Shown: piece by piece, positions 1-11,260 of the stretch
Numbering within the stretch: the stretch's first letter is position 1
Layout of the letters: every line of letters begins with the position of its first letter
Source of the DNA: Chryseobacterium tructae
Lineage (GTDB): Bacteria > Bacteroidota > Bacteroidia > Flavobacteriales > Weeksellaceae
Assembly: GCF_030409875.1 (NCBI RefSeq)
Contig: NZ_JAUFQR010000001.1
Location: 1,798,001-1,862,000, forward strand
Direction of reading: 5' to 3'
Length of the DNA: 64,000 nt
Made by a program: the position numbers and the translations under genes
The notes under the pieces: model-generated
What the model was told of the DNA's origin: nothing
The model's database searches: none
Seen by the model: only the letters and a program-made list of their open reading frames with translations

Positions 1-1098
1 GGAACTGGTGGAGCATTTTCTACTATAAGTGCAGCTATTACTGCAGCTTCTGATGGAGATCGTATTATTATTCAACCTAAAGTAAATGGAGATCCGTATG
101 TAGAAAACTTGATCATCAACAAGTCATTGACCTTGGTTTCCGAAACCAATTATAGCAAATATATTGTTCAGGGGAATGTTACAATCAATCCGGCAGCGGG
201 AAGAATAGTGACTATAAGTAATTTGAGTACCTGGTTTTCCGGCAGCTATAGCGTAGAGGCAAACGGGGCAACCACTGGAGGAAGAACGACTATTAATCTT
301 TTGAACTGTAATCTCGGTTATGTTCTGACCAATACTGCCAATACTACTACCAACATTTCCGGATGTATAGCTACCGGATCTATTATTTTCTCTCACGGAA
401 GGGCTACTGCTAATAAAGCTCAGTATATGAGTGTCCATTCTCTTGTGCCAGATACTTCCATGGCTACATCTAATGTGGAAGTATATGGTAATATAGTTAG
501 TGATGTATTGTCATACACACAAACGAGTTACAATTTTAGATTCTATAATAATTTTTGTGCCCATGTAGCTATTCAAGCTATTAAAACGGATAGTTTCAAC
601 GAAATTATTAATAATACCGTTTATAATCCAACCCCTAGTGATGTTGCTCCATTTTACATAAGTTCAAATAATAATGGAAATGCAGGAACTGTTCTTATTA
701 TGAACAATGCCGCTTCTTTTGCAGTAGGCCAAACCAATGCCTGTATTCAAAATCAAAGCAATAATGCGAATGTAATAGCTACTTACAATGTATTTACCAA
801 TGCGTTTGTTACCCAGGGTAATGTCACCCAAAACAACAATTCAGGTACCGTGAATATGAATTTCAACAATACAACTTATACATTGACGGGGATGAATGAA
901 AATGCAGGAGATCCTGATGTAAAATACACCGATTTAGACTTAACCCGAAACGATGCCGGGCACTATGGTGGTTCTAACAGCTGGGCAAATTACTGGCCAG
1001 CCAATGTAGGCAATAGACCTCAGGTAAACTATCTGGTAACTCCAAGAACAATCAGCAGTGGTACGTTAAGCATCAGCGGATCTGGTTTTTCTAAATAA
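1..1098 (+). CDS. Beta-helix-like surface protein, 3' part (cut by window start)
   Basis: The frame is open from base 1, so this is the C-terminal 365 residues of a longer protein. The visible start is inside the fold. The opening stretch (AAITAASDGDRIIIQP, then VENLIINKSLTL) is the usual entry of a right-handed parallel beta-helix, in which every turn ends in a short strand and an Asn/Thr-rich bend. The rest is rich in N, T, G and S with repeated 'NNT' and 'NNFC' turns, as in pectate-lyase-like or adhesin-like folds. No catalytic residues and no type IX sorting domain are recognisable at the C-terminus. It lies 20 bp upstream of the RCC1-repeat surface protein and may be co-transcribed with it. 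The specific role is unknown. Confidence 0.7.
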   Translation, partial: GTGGAFSTISAAITAASDGDRIIIQPKVNGDPYVENLIINKSLTLVSETNYSKYIVQGNVTINPAAGRIVTISNLSTWFSGSYSVEANGATTGGRTTINLLNCNLGYVLTNTANTTTNISGCIATGSIIFSHGRATANKAQYMSVHSLVPDTSMATSNVEVYGNIVSDVLSYTQTSYNFRFYNNFCAHVAIQAIKTDSFNEIINNTVYNPTPSDVAPFYISSNNNGNAGTVLIMNNAASFAVGQTNACIQNQSNNANVIATYNVFTNAFVTQGNVTQNNNSGTVNMNFNNTTYTLTGMNENAGDPDVKYTDLDLTRNDAGHYGGSNSWANYWPANVGNRPQVNYLVTPRTISSGTLSISGSGFSK

Positions 1099-1118
1099 TT
1101 TATAATCATACATATACA

Positions 1119-4100
1119 ATGAATAAATATATCTATAGTATAATCGCTTTGTTTATGGCAACATGGTGCTGGGCACAGTTGTACGTAAGCCAGGCAGAAT
1201 ATTTCTGGGATAATGATCCGGGAGCCGGAAACGGTACCGCTGTTTTGGCTTCCGATGGGAGTTTCAACAGTGCTTTTGAACAGCTTACGAAAACAGGGGT
1301 TGCCACACCAGGCAATGGCTTACACAAGCTTTCTGTTCGTATCAAAGATAACACAGGAACTTGGGGGCCTGTTTTTACAAATGTTATTAATGTTCAGCAA
1401 AACACACCATCCAATATCATCTATATTTCTCAGGCAGAGTATTTCTGGGATACCGATCCGGGAGCCGGAAACGGTACAGCAGTATTAGCAGCAGATGGAA
1501 ATTTCGACAGTACGTATGAGCAGCTTACTAAAACCGGAATTGCTTTACCATCTACTGGTTTACATGTTTTTAATATTCGTATTAAAGACAATACCGGAGA
1601 TTGGGGGCCTGCTTTTAAAAATGTTATTAATGTAGAGACTCCAATACCTACAGGCTGCTGGCAAAGTTTGAGTGCAGGAGGTGAACATTCTGTAGGAATA
1701 AAAAGCGATGGAACACTATGGGCTTGGGGTAGTAATCAGTATGGACAATTGGGAGATGGAACTTCAATTTCAACAAATGTTCCCGTTCAAATAGGAACTG
1801 CCAATAATTGGCTGAAAGTAGCTGCTGGAGGTTCTTATACCTTAGCGATCAAAGCAGATGGAACTTTATGGGCATGGGGTAAAAATGAGTATAGCCAATT
1901 AGGGGATGGAACTAAAATGAATAGATTTACTCCAACTCAAATAGGGACAGGAACAAACTGGCAAAGTATTAGTGCTGGAGTGTATTCTTCAATTGCGATC
2001 AAAACAGATGGCACCCTGTGGGGCTGGGGACAGAATTATTACGGGCAATTGGGAGATGGCACCATCTCAAATAAAACTGTACCTACACAAATAGGAACAG
2101 CAACGAATTGGCAAAGCGTACAAACAGGTTTATCACATACTCTTGCCATTAAAACAAATGGCACGCTTTGGGGATGGGGATATAATACTACTGGCCAGCT
2201 GGGTGATGGAACTACAATTGGCAAATATATACCCACACAAATTGGTGCAGATACGAATTGGCAAAGTATAGATGTTGGGAGTATGCACTCTGTAGCACTT
2301 AAAACAGACGGTACCCTTTGGGCATGGGGTTATAATGATTCTGGACAGGTAGGTGATGGCACCAATGTTTATAAAGATACTCCTACACAAATCGGAACCG
2401 CGTCCAACTGGCAAAATATATCTGCTGGAGGTAATTTTACTTTTGCAAATAAAACAGATGGTACTCTTTGGAGTTGGGGATCAGCTGCATATGGAGTCTT
2501 AGGACAAAGTTCAGGATCTAAATCACCTGCACAAGTAGGTTCTTTATCAGCAAGTAAATTGATTGCTGCAGGAACTTTCCATATTCTTGAGACAAATACA
2601 AGTGGTGCTTTGAGAGTTTGTGGGCGAAATGCTTCGGGAGAATTAGGAGACGGAACAATTGCTCATAAAAGTACCTTTACTTCTATTGAGTGTCCTTCAA
2701 ACTGTGCTCCTCCAACACAATTTTCAACAACCAACATTACTTCTTCAGCGGCTACTATTAACTGGGTAGGATCAACGCCAGCTCCCAATGGAGGGTATTT
2801 GTATTTTTATAGTACGAATCCAATTGTTGGCGGTATAGATGGATCCACTACTTCTTCTTCGACGGCCAATTTATCTAATTTATTACCTAATACCACTTAT
2901 TATTGGTGGGTGGCATCTCATTGCGGATCCAATAAAGGGAGTTGGGTATCCGGAGGATCCTTTACCACACTTCCTGCAACCTCTACAGGATGCTGGAAAA
3001 CAGTGATAGCAGGAGATATTCATTCAGTAGGGATCAAGACAGATGGAACATTATGGACTTGGGGAGGTAACAATTCTGGACAACTAGGAGATGGAACCAG
3101 AACCGATAGAGCTACTCCAAACCAAATTGGTGCAGACAAAGACTGGGCAATTATTGGTAGTGGAGAAAACACAACATTCGCCATAAAATCAAACGGAACT
3201 CTTTGGGCTTGGGGAACAAATTCAGAGGGGCAATTTGGTGATGGTACTAAAATTAGTAAAATTGTTCCAACACAGGTAGGAACAGCAACAGACTGGGTGA
3301 GTGTTACAGGTGGTTTTGTTCATACAGTAGCTTTAAAGTCTAACGGTACCCTTTGGGCTTGGGGGAATAATAGTGATGGCCAGCTGGGAGATGGAACTAC
3401 CGTTCCAAAAATAATACCAACACAAGTTGGAACAGACAATAACTGGCAGAGTGTTGTCACTGGGCAGTATCATAATATTGCAATCAAACAGATGGAACAT
3501 TGTGGACTTGGGGACTTAATGATAAAAGCCAGCTGGGAGATGGAACTATAACAAATAGAAATACTCCGGTACAAATAGGTACTGCAACCGATTGGAAAAG
3601 TGCTGGCGGAGGATGGCGTCATACTGTTGCATTAAAAACAAATGGAACATTATGGGCATGGGGACTGAATGATAGTGGACAATTGGGAGATGGAACTACT
3701 ACCAGTAGAAACACTCCAATCCAAATAGGAACGGCTACTGATTGGAGAACTGTTACTGCAGACAGATCCGAATCCTCAGCGGGAATTAAAACAAATGGTA
3801 CCTTCTGGGCATGGGGTGGTAATTATTATGGACAATTAGGAGATGGAACTAAAGTTGATAAATGGAGCCCAACTCAAATAGGAACAGCTACTGACAGAAA
3901 GATCATTTCAGCAAAGAGACTTAATCGACTTATTTTAAGTAATGATGGGCTTTTATCAGCCTGTGGCGCCAATTTCTTTGGCCAGCTAGGAGATGGTACA
4001 TTGATTGACAGAAAGATTTTTATACCTGTTGCTTGTCCTCCATCTTGTAACCCTCCAGGCCAATTGCAGTCTTCTAATATCACATCTACAACAGCTACCC

Positions 4101-5652
4101 TTAGCTGGACGGATGCAGATCCTATTCCTAGTGGCGGCTATTCATACCTTTATAGTACCAACCCAGTTGTTGGGGGAATAGGGGGAAATACATCTAATAC
4201 GACAGCCAATCTGACCAATTTAATGCCTAATACCACTTACTATTGGTGGGTGTCATCTAGTTGTGGATACAGCCAGACTAATTGGATACAGGGTGGTTCC
4301 TTTACTACACTTCCTACTAATGAAACAGGTTGTTGGGAAAATGTAGTTACCGGTGGTTATCATTCAGTAGGAATCAAACAGACGGAACGTTATGGGCATG
4401 GGGAAATAATAATTATGGCCAGCTCGGAGATGGAACTAATGTTAATAAAAATACTCCAACCCAAATTGGAATCTCAAAGGACTGGGTGAAAATATGGGCT
4501 GGAAACTATTATTCCGTAGCAATTAAAGCAGATGGAACGCTATGGACATGGGGAGATAACTACTATGGTCAATTAGGCGATGGAACGAATGCTAATAAAA
4601 ACACTCCAACACAAGTAGGAACAGCTGCAGATTGGGTAAATATTGCTGCTGGAGATGATTATGTACTTGCCATAAGATCAAATGGTACCCTTTGGTCATG
4701 GGGCTATAACTATTATGGTCAATTAGGTGATGGCACCTTTATAAAGAAAGATACACCCATCCAAATCGGAACAGAAAATGATTGGCAAATTGTTGCTAGT
4801 GGTTCATCTCATTCCCTTGCTATTAAAACAAATGGAACATTATGGAGCTGGGGGAAAAATAATGAAGGAGAATTGGGAGACGGAACTAAAATCAATAAAA
4901 AGGTACCTATTCAAATAGGCACCGATACGAATTGGAAAAATATTGAGGGTGGTCTTAGCCATACGGTAGCTGTAAAAACAGATGGCACTTTTTGGGCTTG
5001 GGGTAATAATACCTTCGGACAATTAGGAGATGGTACTGCAATTTCGAAAATTACCCCAATACAAATTGGAACGGCAACAGATTGGAAGAGTATTAAAGCT
5101 AACCGTTACCATTCTTCAGTAGGAATCAAAACAAATGGAACACTCTGGGCTTGGGGTAATAACCAGAATGGGCAATTAGGTGATGGAACGAAAATGGATA
5201 GATGGGATCCAACCCAAATAGGAACAGCTACCAATAGAAAAAGCGTTTCAGCCAATATGAATAACAGGCTTGTAATAGATAATAATGGATTTTTATCAGG
5301 CTGTGGCTTTAATAACTATGGACAGCTAGGAGATGGTACAAATATTCAAAAACCGATTTTTGTACCTGTTGCCTGCCCTACAAGTAGTTTAGCTGTTGCA
5401 GAAATTTCAGAAAAAACAGAAGATAAGCTGAAAGTCTATCCAAATCCGGTACAGGATATCCTGACGATCTCATATGATCAGAAGATTCTTTCAGTAACCA
5501 TTTACAATGCAGCAGGACAGCTAATTCTTACAAAAGCGATTAATGATACTAAAGGAACCATTGATGCTTCCGGATTTGTATCAGGAGTGTATTTAGTTAA
5601 GATAAATGCTGTGAATGAATTTGTTAAAACAGTAAAAGTGATCAAACGATAA
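1119..5652 (+). pseudogene. Giant RCC1-repeat, Fn3-containing type IX secretion substrate, two frameshifts
   Basis: With two single-A losses restored (AAA after ATC at 3486-3488 and at 4376-4378) the reading is one 1511-residue protein. Order of domains: signal peptide (to about residue 19, ending CWA-Q); two about 78-residue repeats starting SQAEYFWD; seven RCC1-type repeats (core GTLWAWG then GQLGDGT); an Fn3 domain (near 2700-2970); seven more RCC1 repeats; a second Fn3; seven more RCC1 repeats; and a type A type IX sorting domain (KVYPNPVQDILTI to the end). Each seventh repeat is degenerate (CG replaces WG), as expected for closing a seven-bladed propeller. The likely role is cell-surface binding or adhesion. 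Both breaks fall in the same repeat motif, so error or slippage is more likely than loss of function. Confidence 0.85.
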
Positions 5653-5704
5653 ACAAGATATCTTAATATATCAGCTAAGATTTATTAAGTTTGAAAACTT
5701 TTAA

Positions 5705-5740
5705 AATAGCGTCACTTATTTTTAAGTGGCGCTATTTTTT
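5705..5740 (+). terminator. Hairpin terminator after RCC1 gene
   Basis: The left arm AATAGCGTCACTTA pairs with TAAGTGGCGCTATT (one G-U pair) and is followed by a T run. It sits 53 bp after the stop of the RCC1-repeat gene. Two other terminators in the window, at 36484 and 40501, have almost the same stem. Confidence 0.8.
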
Positions 5741-5786
5741 ATAGAATATAATACCCGTATAAATTGTATATTTATTTTTTTAAATC

Positions 5787-6197
5787 ATGAAGAAAATACT
5801 ATTTATCGGCTTCTTAGTATTCAGTTTTTACGCTCTAAAAGCACAAACCATAGAATCTGGAAGCCACAGTACAACAGGCTATATCAAATCAGATGGAACC
5901 ATTGAAAACAGCAGCCATTCCACAGTGGGATATATCAAGTCTGACGGAACAATTGAGAATAAAAGCCATTCAACAATCGGCTATATCAAAAGCGATGGAA
6001 CCATAGAAAACAAGAATCATTCTACAGTAGGGTACGTTAAAAAAGACGGCACCATAGAAAACAGCAGTCATTCAACCATTGGATATATCAAAGATAATGG
6101 CACTGTAGAAAACAGTAGCCACAGTACTATTGGATATGCTAATGGTATCAAAAAAGAATGGGCAGCCGTAGTGTATTTCTTTTTTAAACTGAATTAA
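5787..6197 (+). CDS. 5-fold beta-flower repeat protein, secreted
   Basis: 136 residues. A signal peptide (residues 1-20, ending LKAQ) is followed by five near-identical 17-residue repeats of the form SHSTxGYIKSDGTIEN, then a sixth partial copy running into a basic and aromatic tail (KKEWAAVVYFFFKLN). This matches the small Bacteroidota family named 5-fold beta-flower protein, in which each repeat makes one petal of a ring. The function of the family is not known to me. The repeat DNA is also similar from copy to copy, so copy number could vary between strains. It probably acts in the periplasm or at the surface. It stands alone behind the terminator of the RCC1 gene. Confidence 0.75.
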   Translation: MKKILFIGFLVFSFYALKAQTIESGSHSTTGYIKSDGTIENSSHSTVGYIKSDGTIENKSHSTIGYIKSDGTIENKNHSTVGYVKKDGTIENSSHSTIGYIKDNGTVENSSHSTIGYANGIKKEWAAVVYFFFKLN

Positions 6198-6446
6198 TCA
6201 TTACTACTTTCGAAGAAAAATCCTTAATTGATCGATTGCTTTTTTAATACCTGTTTTGTTATGATTAGTTTGAAATAAGATATTCAAAAGAGAGTAATTT
6301 TAGAAAACGGAAGATGAGATAATGTATCAGCTATGATTGACTTCATAGTGCTTATTCTACATTTCATCCCTTTCATTCTAAACTCGGTCTTTAATTTGAT
6401 TTTATAATACCAACAATTCGTATTTTTACAATAAATGATGTAGAAT

Positions 6447-7202
6447 ATGAAATATCTGATCGTAGAAGATGAACATTTTGCGTACTTAGAACTACAACGT
6501 ATGATGGGACGGCTCTGTCCAAATTATACGCTGGTTACCAGAACAGAATCTGTAACAGATACTGTTCATTTTCTCAAAAATAATCAGGTAGATCTTATTC
6601 TGATGGACATTCGTCTAGCCGATGGAAACTGCTTTGAAATCTTTGAACAGCTTGAAGTCTTAGTACCTATTATTTTTACTACCGCTTATGATGAGTATGC
6701 TATCAGGGCTTTCAAATTAAATAGCATCGATTATCTGTTGAAGCCTGTTGAAGAAGAAGATCTATTAACAGCTCTGAAAAAACTAGAACAGCAGAACAAG
6801 GAAAAAGAAAGAAAAATTGATTATAAAAAAATAGAAGAAGCATTGTTGGGGCATCACAAAAAAAATCGTTTTCTTATTCAGCTTGGTGATACCTATACTC
6901 ATATAGACATTCATGATATTGCTTTTTTTTATAGTGAGGAAAAAGTCGTGTTTCTGCATACATTTTCCGACAGGAAGTTTGTGATTGATTATACCTTAAA
7001 CCAACTTGAAGGCGAATTAGACAAAAAATCATTTTTCCGGGTTTCACGGAATTGTTTTGCCAATATTATGTCTATTAAAAAGGTTTCCAAATACTTCAAC
7101 AGCCGATTAAAACTTACATTCCAGCCGGATTGTCCACATGAAATTTTAGTCAGCCGTGAGCGAGTGCCGGATTTTCTTAAATGGCTAGACGGACAGAACT
7201 GA
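6447..7202 (+). CDS. LytTR-family response regulator
   Basis: 251 residues. The receiver domain (1-118) has the acidic pair E7/D8, the phospho-acceptor D54 (LILMDIRL), T78/T79 and K99 (LLKP). A LytTR DNA-binding domain follows (about 145-250; motifs FFRVSRNCFANI and LVSRERVPDFLKWL). Phosphorylation by the next gene's kinase should control its binding to DNA. The kinase ATG lies 6 bp after this stop, which marks a two-gene LytS/LytR-type operon. The start ATG follows an A/T-rich leader with no strong ribosome-binding site, as is usual in this phylum. Target genes cannot be told from the sequence. The outer-membrane barrel gene downstream (8385) is a possible target but only by position. Confidence 0.9.
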   Translation: MKYLIVEDEHFAYLELQRMMGRLCPNYTLVTRTESVTDTVHFLKNNQVDLILMDIRLADGNCFEIFEQLEVLVPIIFTTAYDEYAIRAFKLNSIDYLLKPVEEEDLLTALKKLEQQNKEKERKIDYKKIEEALLGHHKKNRFLIQLGDTYTHIDIHDIAFFYSEEKVVFLHTFSDRKFVIDYTLNQLEGELDKKSFFRVSRNCFANIMSIKKVSKYFNSRLKLTFQPDCPHEILVSRERVPDFLKWLDGQN

Positions 7203-7207
7203 ATATC

Positions 7208-8202
7208 ATGAAAAAAATAGATAAAAAACATAGTATTGCCTTTGTGCTTATCGTAACAACATTGCTTGTGTTTTTCTACTATGTTTTTCAGATACTAACC
7301 GGAAAAGAAAGAAATTTTTCAGATTTTTTTGTCATCAATTTACTCCCCTTCGTATGTATAGCATTTATTGATTTTCTTATTATTAATAGTATTTATAAAT
7401 ATTTAAAAACAAGAAATATATATCTGCATGTTGCCCTGGATCTGTTTATTTCCTCCTTATTTTCTGTATTCATAATTTTTCTGGTTAATCTTTTACTTTT
7501 AGGCGGATCCGCATTGAAGAGCAGTCCGGAAATTATTAAATCAGGAATTTTTATTATTCTTTGGAATAGCGTTGTTGTATTGCTCATTGAAATTTTCTTT
7601 TATAATCAACAACAAATTGATGCTGAAAACAAAATAGCCATCATGGAAAAAGAAAGGATACAATATCAATATGATACCCTGAAAGCACAGATCAATCCCC
7701 ATTTTTTATTCAACAGCCTGAATGTTTTGTCTTCTTTAGCATACGAAGATGCAGAGAAAGCGAATCTGTTTGCTAAAAAAATGTCAGGGGTTTATCGTTA
7801 TTTATTATTGACAAATGAAAGACCGCTGGTTACTCTTCAGGAAGAACTCACCTTTCTAGATTCATATATATTTTTGGAACAGATCCGATTTGGAGACAAT
7901 TTGCGTGTGGAGGTTAGTAATAAAGCAGAACTGCATCGGAAAGTAATTCCTGTAAGTCTGCAATTGCTGGTGGAGAATGCTGTAAAGCATAACGTTACAA
8001 CTTTGATAAACCTTTAACGGTTCATATTGAAATATCAGATGATGGAATTACCGTATCCAATAATCTTCAGCTGAGAAGTACCGCCGATCATGGTGGGGTA
8101 GGACTGAAAAACCTGCAAAAACAATATGCCTTGTACAACAGAACCATTGAAATCATACAAACGGATACAATGTTCATCGTAAAACTTATCTTTTTGGATT
8201 AA
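7208..8202 (+). pseudogene. LytS-like sensor histidine kinase, frameshifted
   Basis: Restoring one T in the run at 8002-8004 gives 331 residues. Four membrane segments (about 10-30, 40-60, 72-100, 113-132) are followed by a His_kinase domain (PF06580 type) with H165 in QINPHFLFNSLN, and an ATPase domain with the N box (LLVENAVKHN) and G box (GGVGLKNL). The G box is only in frame after correction; as written, translation stops at 8017 and loses ATP binding. I choose ATG 7208 (MKKIDKK) over 7181 because 7181 lies inside the preceding regulator. It is the cognate kinase of the LytTR regulator just upstream. The ligand is unknown. Confidence 0.85.
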
Positions 8203-8384
8203 ATCTGCTTTTAGCTATAAGCAAGTACCTGTGTGTACATTTTTTTTGTAAAATTTTGATTCATAGAATAACAAACTTCGTCACGTTGATACTGAAGTTC
8301 ATCGGAAAAGACTTCATATAAGTATTTCCTATCTGCAACTTTGCCTCACAATAATTTCAGTTTATTCATCAAAATTTTTTCACA

Positions 8385-8999
8385 ATGAAAAAGCAAGTGA
8401 TTTTATCAATTTTTGCTACAGGAACACTTCTTATGGGCACCGTTTCAGTAAAAGCCCAGAAAAAAATGTCTTTAGGACTTAAAGGTGGTGTCAATTCTAC
8501 CTTCTATAAGTATGATTCAGAGAGTCCGTATTCAAAAAGTTCGCCGGAATTGGGTGGCTCTGCCGGAGGGTTTATAAAGTATGATTTCGGCAGTTGGTTT
8601 GCGATTCAGTCTGATCTGATGTTACATTACCGGAATTCTGAAATGGAAAATAAGTTCACCGGAGAGAAATCCAAATTAGAATCCTATGATCTGGAACTGC
8701 CTGTGTATGGCATTTTTCAATATAAATTAGGAACAGGTAAATTCTTTTTCGGAATTGGACCTTACATGGGATATGGAATAAGTGCTAAAATGGGTGATAG
8801 AGATATGTATAGTAAGGATACAGAAGGCAAATCACCATTGAAACACCTTAATTATGGCGCTGCTGCCATGTGTGGTTATGATTTTGGACACTTTCAGATC
8901 AGTGCTTCCTATGTATCACAATACGGAATAGGATCCATGAGCAATATTTCAGCTTTAAAGCGTCAGGCTTTCGGATTAGAGATTGGATACAGTTTATAA
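8385..8999 (+). CDS. Outer-membrane beta-barrel (porin family, PorT-like)
   Basis: 204 residues with a signal peptide (1-24, ending VKAQ). The mature protein has alternating-residue amphipathic strands and ends in an aromatic/hydrophobic terminal strand (FGLEIGYSL). The pattern 'MSLGLKGGVNSTFY' at the mature N-terminus and 'FFFGIGPYMGYGI' are typical of Bacteroidota eight-stranded barrels (PF13568 type). It is expected in the outer membrane. The cargo or ligand cannot be told. It follows the LytTR/kinase pair by 182 bp in the same direction. Confidence 0.8.
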   Translation: MKKQVILSIFATGTLLMGTVSVKAQKKMSLGLKGGVNSTFYKYDSESPYSKSSPELGGSAGGFIKYDFGSWFAIQSDLMLHYRNSEMENKFTGEKSKLESYDLELPVYGIFQYKLGTGKFFFGIGPYMGYGISAKMGDRDMYSKDTEGKSPLKHLNYGAAAMCGYDFGHFQISASYVSQYGIGSMSNISALKRQAFGLEIGYSL

Positions 9000-9122
9000 G
9001 ATACAGATTCCTTTATGTTTGTAGGAAATCAAGGCGTATACCTTGATTTCCTACGTTACATTAAGCTGCAAGACAGCCAGAAATTTCCATGTAATACTTT
9101 TTTAATAAAACCATTTAATACA

Positions 9123-10232
9123 ATGAAGAAAATCATCCTATCGTTGATCGCAATCCTATTGTTTTCAACTTCAATTTTTGCACAGAATATTCAGCTAAAA
9201 AGACCCCAGGAACCTCTGGAACCCTATCCTTATTATTCAGAAGATATTACTTTTAAAAATAAACAGGCTGAAATACATCTGGCGGGAACTTTAACACTTC
9301 CCAGCAAGGAAGGCGTCTTTCCTGCAGTTATTTTGATCAGTGGAAGTGGTCCTCAGAATAGGAACGAAGAACTGGCAGGACATAAACCTTTTCTTGTATT
9401 GTCCGATTATCTTACCAAAAAAGGATTTGCCGTTTTGCGTTATGATGACAGGGGAACCGCTTTGTCTCAAGGAGATTTCAAAAACGCAACCTCTGTAGAT
9501 TTAGCAACTGATGTAGAAAGCGCTGTTGCATATTTAAAAACAAGAAAAGAAATTGATCCCAAAAAAATCGGTTTGATAGGGCATAGTGAAGGTGGTTTAC
9601 TAGCTCCGTTAGTGGCAGTAAAATCAAAAGATATTGCGTGTATTGTAATGCTTGGCGGTCCAGGGATTCCCGGAGACAAAATACTTTTAATCCAACAGCG
9701 GCTGATTGCAGAAGCCTCAGGAACTAGTGAAGAAGAAATAAAATGGACGGAGAGTATCAACAGAAGAATATTTGATATTGTTAAAAAGTCCTCTGATACT
9801 GAAACGTTAAAAAAAGATCTCAGAAGCAGTTTAGAAAAAAAGCTAAGTGAAAGCCCAAATCTGAAAAGCCCGAATCGTATATCTGATGACGCATTTATCA
9901 ACGTACAGATTGATACTTATGCTACTCCCTGGATGCAGTATTTTATCAAATATAACCCTGCTTCTACACTAGAAAAAGTAAAAATTCCGGTTTTAGCCCT
10001 TAATGGTGAAACGGATCTGCAGATCACGTCAAAGGAGAATTTAAAAGCTATAAAGAAAGCATTAAGAAAGGCTAGAAACAAAAATGTAAGAATAAAAGAA
10101 TTACCGGGACTCAACCATTTGTTCCAGGAATCTGATACAGGAGCTCCTCAGGAATATCAGCGTATTGAACAAACCTATTCACCTATTGTTTTGAAAGAAG
10201 TATCGGATTGGTTACATTTACAGATACAGTAG
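9123..10232 (+). CDS. Secreted alpha/beta hydrolase
   Basis: 369 residues from the ATG at 9123, chosen over an in-frame start at 9015 because 9123 opens directly into a signal peptide (ends SIFAQ). Alpha/beta hydrolase fold: nucleophile elbow GHSEGG, upstream loop RYDDRGTALSQG, acid in NGETDLQI, and His in LPGLNHLF near the C-terminus. This layout is that of the dienelactone-hydrolase-like/S9-type esterase-peptidase group often found in the periplasm of Flavobacteriia. The substrate is unknown. The desulfhydrase gene begins 30 bp downstream, so the two may be co-transcribed. Confidence 0.8.
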   Translation: MKKIILSLIAILLFSTSIFAQNIQLKRPQEPLEPYPYYSEDITFKNKQAEIHLAGTLTLPSKEGVFPAVILISGSGPQNRNEELAGHKPFLVLSDYLTKKGFAVLRYDDRGTALSQGDFKNATSVDLATDVESAVAYLKTRKEIDPKKIGLIGHSEGGLLAPLVAVKSKDIACIVMLGGPGIPGDKILLIQQRLIAEASGTSEEEIKWTESINRRIFDIVKKSSDTETLKKDLRSSLEKKLSESPNLKSPNRISDDAFINVQIDTYATPWMQYFIKYNPASTLEKVKIPVLALNGETDLQITSKENLKAIKKALRKARNKNVRIKELPGLNHLFQESDTGAPQEYQRIEQTYSPIVLKEVSDWLHLQIQ

Positions 10233-10262
10233 AGAATAAAATAAAACACCAAAAATAAAGAT

Positions 10263-11239
10263 ATGAACGAAAATAAGATAGACTTAGGCTTTTTTCCGAC
10301 ACCATTTCAAAAGCTGGAAAACTTGTCAAAGATATATCCTGACTATAATATTTACATAAAGAGAGATGATAATACCGGATTAGCTTCAGGTGGAAACAAA
10401 ACCAGGAAGTTAGAGTTTTTAATACAACAGGCATTGGAAGAAGGTTGTGATACTGTGATCACAGCGGGAGCACAACAATCCAATCATTGCAGACAGACCG
10501 CAGCAGCGTGTGCTAAAATGGGTTGCAATGCCATCTTCTTTTAGGAGGAGAAAAGCCTGATACGTATGATGGAAACCTGCTGTTGTCTTCATTATTTGGA
10601 GCTACAATACATTTTACAAGAGAAAACAGAAAGGGCGAAGACAAAGAGCTTTTAAAAGAAAAGCTGGAAAGCAAGGGAAACAAATGTTTCATCATTCCAT
10701 ATGGTGGCTCAAACTCCACGGGAGCATTAGGATTTGTACATGCTGTGAAGGAACTGAAACAGCAACTTGCCGAAAAAGAACTGACCATAGATTATATCTT
10801 TTTTGCTTCAAGTTCTGGGGGGATGCAAGCTGGCCTCACTGCCGGGAAAGCACTCTATGATCTGAATGCAGAGCTGATTCCCATCAGTATAGATAAAGAT
10901 GAAACGAATGGCGCCTCCTTAGAAGAAGTTGTTTTTGGAATTGTTAATGAATTAATACCAAAACTTAAAATCAATAAAAAAATCGAATCGTCAGAGATTA
11001 TACTCAATAGAGATTATGATACTACAGGATATGGTATCCTGACGTCTAATGAAAGATACGCCATTGATGAACTGGCTAAAAATGAAGGAATTATTTTAGA
11101 TCCCGTTTACACAGGAAGGGCATTCTACGGAATGCTGGATTTTTTGAAAAATAAAAAGCTACCCATCCATTCTAATATTTTATTCTGGCATACCGGAGGC
11201 TTGCCCGCTGTTTTTAAATTTGCTAAAGAGCTGACTTAA
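10263..11239 (+). pseudogene. D-cysteine desulfhydrase / ACC-deaminase-like PLP enzyme, frameshifted
   Basis: Restoring one T at 10523-10524 joins two frames into 325 residues. The PLP lysine is in SGGNKTRKLEF, followed by AGAQQSNHCRQTAA (substrate-binding Ser/Asn region), SSSGGMQAG (phosphate loop) and FWHTGGLPAVF near the end. These are hallmarks of the tryptophan-synthase-beta fold family that degrades D-cysteine to pyruvate, sulfide and ammonia; some members act on ACC. The enzyme should be cytoplasmic. As written, the product stops after 93 residues. The context (an acetyltransferase 21 bp downstream) suggests small-molecule or amino-acid detoxification. Confidence 0.85.
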
Positions 11240-11260
11240 ATGTAGAAGAAAAAAAAGAAT

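Noticed and set aside
3480..3560. Programmed -1 ribosomal frameshift in the RCC1 gene
   Set aside because: The local sequence ATC AAA CAG does not give a tandem-slip heptamer; a -1 slip would place the Lys tRNA on CAA. The same A loss at a second repeat and ten other genes points to error.
1119..5652. CRISPR-like array
   Set aside because: The regular repeats are about 150-bp coding RCC1 units that keep the reading frame, not short identical repeats with unique spacers.
9015..9122. Upstream in-frame start for the alpha/beta hydrolase (36 extra residues)
   Set aside because: The extension is not protein-like and would bury the signal peptide; ATG 9123 opens right into it.
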